A stretch of 64,000 nucleotides of DNA from Siphonodentalium dalli (lineage: Eukaryota; Mollusca; Scaphopoda; Gadilida; Siphonodentaliidae). The stretch spans positions 231,524,578 to 231,588,577 of the forward strand of contig CP136062.1 of the NCBI GenBank assembly GCA_032622095.1, in the 5' to 3' direction. The position numbers and the translations under genes are program-made. Position 1 is the stretch's first letter, and each line of letters begins with the position of its first letter. The notes under the pieces are model-generated. The model made no database searches. It was given only the letters and a program-made list of their open reading frames with translations, and had not been told where the DNA came from. This document shows positions 63,852 through 64,000 of the stretch, one piece after another.

Positions 63852-64000
63852 GGTCACCGCCAACACATAAGACAGGCAACACTGGTCACCGCAAACACAT
63901 AAGACAGGCAACACTGGTCACCGCCAACACATAAGACAGGCAACATTGATAACGCGCCAAGGTGATCAGGTCACCGCCAACACATAAGACAGGCAACACT
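63852..64000. repeat. 53/33-bp satellite, inverted relative to 61118-61963
   Basis: CAGGTCACCGCCAACACATA + AGACAGGCAACACTG is the complement of the 61118-61963 unit, with the same long and short unit types. It runs off the window end. Confidence 0.95.

Overview
This window looks like non-coding, repeat-dominated DNA from an animal nuclear genome, most likely a marine or other aquatic invertebrate. The lineage is an inference only. The support is an AT-rich base composition, tRNA-derived SINE copies, the C-terminal ends of two different non-LTR retrotransposons, a Penelope-like element with a GIY-YIG endonuclease, and many short non-autonomous DNA transposons. There is no bacterial or viral gene organisation, no operon, no rRNA and no intact tRNA. 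I could not recognise a single host protein-coding gene. Nearly every open frame is either a by-product of tandem repeats whose unit is a multiple of three, or chance.

Layout. 1-6.6 kb: SINE pieces, foldbacks, a dispersed repeat carrying an 18-bp minisatellite, and a tandem retroelement-like tail. 6.6-7.3 kb: the end of a LINE. 7.4-10.7 kb: two large minisatellites (38 bp and 36 bp). 10.7-16.4 kb: a foldback family, small arrays, a hAT-like element, a TTAA-bounded composite and the first copy of a TA-bounded double-hairpin MITE. 18-21.8 kb: a MITE with long inverted ends, a Penelope-like element split by two nested insertions, and a further partial MITE. 22.5-25.2 kb: tandem duplications seeded with the foldback family. 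25.6-32 kb: paired dispersed repeats, a palindrome-rich inverted-repeat element, a Mutator-like element with a perfect 9-bp target duplication, and an array of a hairpin module. 33-44.5 kb: minisatellites inside dispersed elements, piggyBac-like TTAA elements and a 68-bp satellite. 45.1-47.2 kb: a 17-bp satellite. 47.5-55 kb: duplications, foldbacks, MITEs and a second LINE end. 55.6-58.6 kb: an 87-bp satellite with a 439-codon open frame. 58.7-64 kb: more dispersed repeats, an 11-bp array and a 53-bp satellite that reappears inverted at the window end.

Two themes tie this together. First, the same cargo recurs on transposons with different ends. The cargo is paired ~75-bp palindromes plus an ~80-bp hairpin containing GTCGTCTGCT. 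The ends are TA-flanked GTGACCCGCC or TTAA-flanked CCCTTT types. Second, tandem arrays have repeatedly arisen inside dispersed repeats: paired copies share flanks but differ in the array, or lack one. By rough addition, tandem arrays occupy about a quarter of the window. All boundaries were read by eye and may be off by a few bases, more for diverged copies.
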